38,490 nt of DNA from Multifurca ochricompacta (taxonomy: Eukaryota > Basidiomycota > Agaricomycetes > Russulales > Russulaceae), in the NCBI GenBank assembly GCA_022496185.1, contig WTXG01000314.1, positions 1-38,490 of the forward strand, written 5' to 3'. Below, piece after piece: positions 34,034-38,490 of this stretch (its first letter is position 1; each line of letters opens with the position of its first letter). The notes beneath the pieces were generated by a model. The model saw nothing but the letters and a program-made list of their open reading frames with translations, made no database searches and had not been told where the DNA came from. The translations under genes were made by a program, and so were the position numbers.

Positions 34034-34089
34034 CGTTTGAATCCATGTGATTTATTGGTGACTGTGTATCATGGAGATGCGCATCTTGT

Positions 34090-36760
34090 GGTGGTATGTT
34101 CCGCGTAGTCGAGACCATGCTGTCACGAAGGTTCACGTCTTCCATACGCTCGGCTAAGGCGCTTGCAACCCTTTCTTCCGCGTTGCGAGATGCCAGGTCA
34201 AAAGCAGTCTCTTCGGCGTTATTCCGTAGGTCAACATTGGCTCCATGACCGATCAGCAACTTAACAGCGTTGAGATTCCCATAGTCTGCAGCGAAGTGCA
34301 ACGAAGTCCAGCCAGCACTGTCGCAGCTGTCCACAGACGCGCCACTGTTGAGCAATAATCGCACGACATCATCGCTTCCGAATTCTGATGCTGACATCAA
34401 TGGCGTCGAGCCATTTTTATTCTGGATATTAACATCCGCGCCATGGTCAAGCAACTCCTTCACAGTATCGAGATGTCCAGCGCCGGATGCTGACTGTAAT
34501 GGAGTCCAGCCCTCGTTGTCGCACATGTTGATGGATGCACCACTGCCGAGTAACAGTCGCACGATACCATGATAACCGTTTCCTGATGCAGTGATCAATG
34601 GCGTCATGCCATCGTTGCTCTGAGAGTTTACATCCGCGCCATGGTCAAGCAACTCCTTCACAACATCGAGATATCCAGCGCCAGACGATGACTGCAATGG
34701 CGTCCAACCGTCGTTGTCCCGGATGTCGACGGATGCGCCACCATGGAGTAATAATCGTACGACCTCATGATACCCGAATCTTGATGCATGCATCAACGCG
34801 GTCCACCCGTTGTTACGCTGAGCATTCACATTAGCGCCACCGTCGAGTAATAGTCCCACGATATCGTGATGTCCGTTTGATGATGCTGCCATCAATGGCG
34901 TCAGGTTATCGTTGTTCTGGGTGTTTAAATCTGCACCGTGGTCAAGCAACTCCTTCGCATATCGAGATGTCCAGCGCCAGATGCTGACTGTAATGGAGTC
35001 CAGCCCTCGTTGTCGCGGATCTCTTTGGATGCGCCACTGTCGAGTAACATTCGTACGATCTCATGACGTCCGCTTCGCGATGCATGCATCAATGTAGTCC
35101 ACCCTTTCTCGTCCTGAATAGTCAAATCTGCGCCCCTGTCGAGTAATAGCCGCACGATGTCATGATATCCGTTTCCCAATGCTATCATCATTGGCGTCAA
35201 GCCATCGTTATTCTGGGAATTTATGCCGGCGCCGTGGCCGAGCAATTCCTTCACAACGTCGAGATGTCCAGAGCCGCATGCTGACAGAAATGGAGTCCAG
35301 CCATAGTTATCACGGATATCGTCAGATGCGCCGCTGTCGAGTAACGATCGCACGACGGCATGATGTCCAGATCTCGATGCATGCATCAATGCGGTCCACC
35401 CGTTGTTGTGTTGGGTATTCACACTGGCGCCACAGTCGAGCAACAGTCGCACGATATCGTGATTACCGTCTCGTGATGCTGCCATCAATGGGGTCATGCC
35501 GTCGTTGTTCTGGGTGTTTACATCTGCACCGTGATCAAGTAAGTCCTTCACAGTGTCGAGGTTCCCAGCGTCGGATGCTGACTGTAATGGAGTCCAACCC
35601 TCGTTGTCGCGGATGTTGATGGATGCACCACTGCTGATAATAGTCGCACGATACTATGATAACCGTCTCCTGATGCAGAGATCAATGGCGTGACGCCATC
35701 GTTGTTATGAGAGTTTACATCCGCGCCGTGGTCAAGCAACTCCTTTACAGCATCGGGATGTCCAGCGCCAGATGCTGACTGTAATGGAGTCCAGCCCTCG
35801 TTGTCGCGGATTTCGTTGGATGCGCCACTATCGAGTAACAATCGTACGACTTCATGTTGTCCGTTCGAGATGCATGCATCAATGCGGTCCACCCTTTGGT
35901 GTCCTGAGTAGCCACATCTGCGCCCCTGTCAAGTAATAATCGCACGACGCCATGACGTCCGACTCCTGATGCCACCATCAATGAAGTCATGCCATTTTCG
36001 TTTTTCTGAGCATTGACATCCACGCCGTGGTCAAGCAACTCCTTCACAATATCGAGATGTCCAGCGCTCGATGCTGAATGCAATGGATTCCAGCCGTCTT
36101 TGTCGTGGATGTCGATGGATGCACCACTATCGAGTAACAATCGCACGACGGCAAGGTGTCCATTTCCTAATGCTGACATCAATGGCCTCAAGCCATCATT
36201 GTTCTGGGTGTTTATATCCGCGCCATGGGCAAGTAACACCTTCACAGTATCGGGATGTCCAGCGCCGGATGCTGACAGTAATGGGGCCCAACCATTGTTG
36301 TCACGGATATCGTCGGATGCGCCATTGTCGAGTAGTAATTCCACGACAGCATGGTGCCCATATCTTGATGCATGCATCAACGGGGTCCACCCATTCTTGT
36401 TCTTCGTATTCATATCTGCGCCGTGCCGCAATAATATTCGTACAACTTCAGTTTCGCCGTTTCCTGACGCCTGGAATAATGGTGTCTCCCCCTCTCGTTT
36501 TCTATGTTGATCTTCGCGCCATGCTCAACCAACAATACCACGACATCACGACGCCCGCTTTCAGATGCTTGTGAAGCAACTCCAGCCTTTGTGATCTTGC
36601 AGTCCACGTCGACACCTCTCTCAAGAAGCGACTTACGATATCAATATGTCCCTTCGCCAGCGAAGCACCCAACGCACTCGTAATATCCGCCCCTCGTATT
36701 CATGTCCTGTGGGTGAGCGACCATCAGTCGCTCTGCAACTCGATAGAATCCGCACAGTGC
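34090..36760 (-). repeat. Near-identical tandem ankyrin repeats, 66-residue higher-order unit
   Basis: The repeats alternate between two types: one with GHLDVVKELLDHGADVNSQ and one with YHGIVRLLLDSGASIDIRD. This makes a unit of about 198 bp repeated many times with few differences outside the turn positions. Confidence 0.75.
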
Positions 36761-38490
36761 CGCATAGTATAGCGGGATATTGTCCGGCCGTGTCGGATGT
36801 GTGTGGACATGTGCTCCCTCCAAGGATGTCGATATCGTGTATCCACACCCATGTCGCAAAGTATGGCTTGTCGGGTCGAACAAACGCTCCATCATGTCCT
36901 GTATAGTGGATGATCCAGATACATTCCAAACTTCGAATGTTCCACCCAGTGCTGAGCGGCATACAGAGCGAGTGGAAACTGTTTGATTCGATCTTTGTCG
37001 ACTTATCATCTAGTTGGAGAAGGATACTGAGGGACCTGGGCGAGAACTGCATGTGCTGGTTCAGGAAGAATGTGAAAGCGAGAGAGAATCTCTCCCGAAG
37101 CGGCGAGGCGACTTGATATCAAGAACTCCTTTACAGAGAAATGCGAAAATTGAACAACTGGAGAGCCGTCCTGATTGACAATGGTTATAAGACTGGAACA
37201 TGCAGATAAGATGGCCTCTTGTGCATCTTCAGGGCGCCAATCCGCGTAGTATTGGGGTATCTGTCCTGTACCAAAACGAACAGCAAGAACCTCGGCGAGT
37301 TCTTCCACACGAAGTGGACGAACAGACACTGCGAGGCATTGGAAAATTCTTTGGCATATTCTCGTCTCTCCTTGTCGATGCTTAGCAACGTGCGCTCGTA
37401 AGTTTCGTCCAAGGTTTCAGGCAATTCATCCAAAGCGCGCCTTAGCGCTGCGGAAAACAGCGACATAACGTTTCGAGCTGACAGATACCCATCGAAACCT
37501 GTGTGATGTCGTGAGAACCGAGTAAAAGGCGCCTAATACTGTGGGGGGCTCACATCCCGTCGGCTCTCTGTGAGAGCGTGTCAATCACCAGATTCTTATC
37601 CTCAGTTCTCCATCTCCGCATCTTCCGGTCCGACTGGACGACGAAGTTGATGTAATCCATGATATCGTTCCTCTGTCCACTTCGTCGTGGAGAGAGACCG
37701 TATGAGTTGCCAAAGGTTCAAGAACATCTCGAATGTCAGCTTCGGGCCGACTCGTGACGCAGATGTGTAGATTTGGAAGTTGTAACCCGACGAGATCCTC
37801 GAAGAATCGAAGGATCGGTCACGAGGGACATGATGCCAGAGGTGTTGGGACACTCGTCAAGGGCATCCACAATGATATAAATCGCGGGCCGATGAGGCAG
37901 TTCAAGCATCTCCTTCAAGCATCGAAAAGAGCATTATCATCAGGTTGTGCGATCCAGCGTTGTATTTTGAATACAAGTTAGAAAGAATGCATGGCAAGGA
38001 TCGATTTGGCGCTGAGTTGAGAAAGGAGGGACGTAAGCAAGCCCGGATATCTTGTTTTGCAAGATCTCTGAAGTCAAAATAGAAATATCCCATCAAGGCT
38101 AGTCCTGCATCGTGTAGGACATTGACTTCTTGAATGACGGTGGAGCTAATTGATGATGTCAGTGGATGGATGGGAAGAGGTACTTGGTGTGACGCCCACC
38201 AGAGGATACTTTTCCCCGACCCAGCTATAGAATCGGGTAACACCGCAACTATAAGCGACTGAAACAGATGGCAAGTCCGAGAAACCCTTACGTTTACCGT
38301 GTATCCACAAGAGGGAGCCAGCCGTTGCCATTTCTCAAATGTACTGCCTCGGGTAAACCATGCTGCGGTCCCGAGTGGTGATCTCTCCGCGCAATGTTGT
38401 GATTTTTGATGAGTCGGGAGGAGAAGCCAATTTCGGACATCCTTTTGCAACTGCTCACCTGCGAAACATGTTCAGAATCAAGGGTTACGA

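Larger units (their letters stand above)
33405..38458 (-). pseudogene. NACHT-ankyrin (NLR-type STAND) gene, frameshifted, 5' end outside the window (locus 3)
   Basis: From an acceptor at 38459-38460 the minus strand encodes KDVRNWLLLP, TAAWFTRGSTFEKW and GSLLWIHGK; splicing out 38225-38291 gives Walker A HGKPGSGKS. Introns at 38146-38199 and 37499-37553 follow. Next come GYFYFDFRD, Walker B IYIIVDALDEC, VTSRPEADI, RALDELPETLDETYERTLL, RPLRVEELAEVLAV and FSHFSVKEFL, then the FDP linker and about 30 ankyrin repeats with a Glu/Lys tract at 33888-34033. Such proteins are fungal NLR-like receptors thought to act in non-self recognition. Frame is lost at least a dozen times, and each break I could align is a one-base deletion. 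Examples lie near 38318, 38030, 37480, 37345, 36880, 36835, 36490, 35870, 35640 and 34965. The last 514 codons are open (34949-33405). Confidence 0.85.

Noticed and set aside
34090..36760. Possible CRISPR-like array of regular repeats
   Set aside because: The period (about 99/198 bp) is coding and translates as ankyrin repeats; the organism is a eukaryote.

Overview
The window looks like nuclear DNA of a mushroom-forming basidiomycete (Agaricomycetes). The evidence is short GT-AG introns (about 45-120 nt) in every gene, a FunK1 kinase, a class I hydrophobin, OrdA-like cytochromes P450, and NACHT-ankyrin (NLR-type) receptor genes with the linker sequence typical of agaricomycete STAND proteins. 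All gene models were built by hand from splice signals, reading-frame continuity and remembered family motifs. No database search was run.

Layout. At 1-5480 (+) there is an ankyrin pseudogene cut by the left edge, then a stack of transposon and retroposon debris ending in a TIR rich in ACGG motifs. An open 616-codon ankyrin-only ORF starts 12 bases after that TIR. At 5480-7236 there is an inverted-repeat (foldback) element carrying a LINE-end insertion. At 7237-17576 there are three tandem P450 genes with identical 11-exon structure (505, 503 and 506 aa), separated by repeats. At 18024-21875 (-) are two mitochondrial housekeeping genes: a tiny three-exon complex I subunit (NDUFA3/9.5 kDa type) and mitochondrial elongation factor G (MEF1, 780 aa, 11 exons). 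At 23363-28329 (-) are a FunK1 kinase (748 aa), a decayed P450 fragment and a membrane-bound wax-synthase-like acyltransferase (427 aa). At 29190-30257 are a retroposon tail, a syntaxin-18/Ufe1-like SNARE fragment and a hydrophobin. At 30260-33404 there is a gene-poor stretch with repeats and an insertion carrying four hairpins. At 33405-38458 (-) is a NACHT-ankyrin gene, running off the right edge, broken by many one-base deletions.

The ankyrin loci near both ends are homologous, including their 3' flanks, and lie in opposite orientation around a 27-kb block that keeps intact genes. The housekeeping genes (MEF1, NDUFA3) are unrelated to the accessory content. The three P450s, the P450 relic and the acyltransferase could belong to specialised metabolism, but no core synthase is visible. 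The most unusual signals are a dispersed hairpin-rich repeat family with a compensatory base-pair change, the four-hairpin insertion, and the one-sided spectrum of lesions in the NLR copies.
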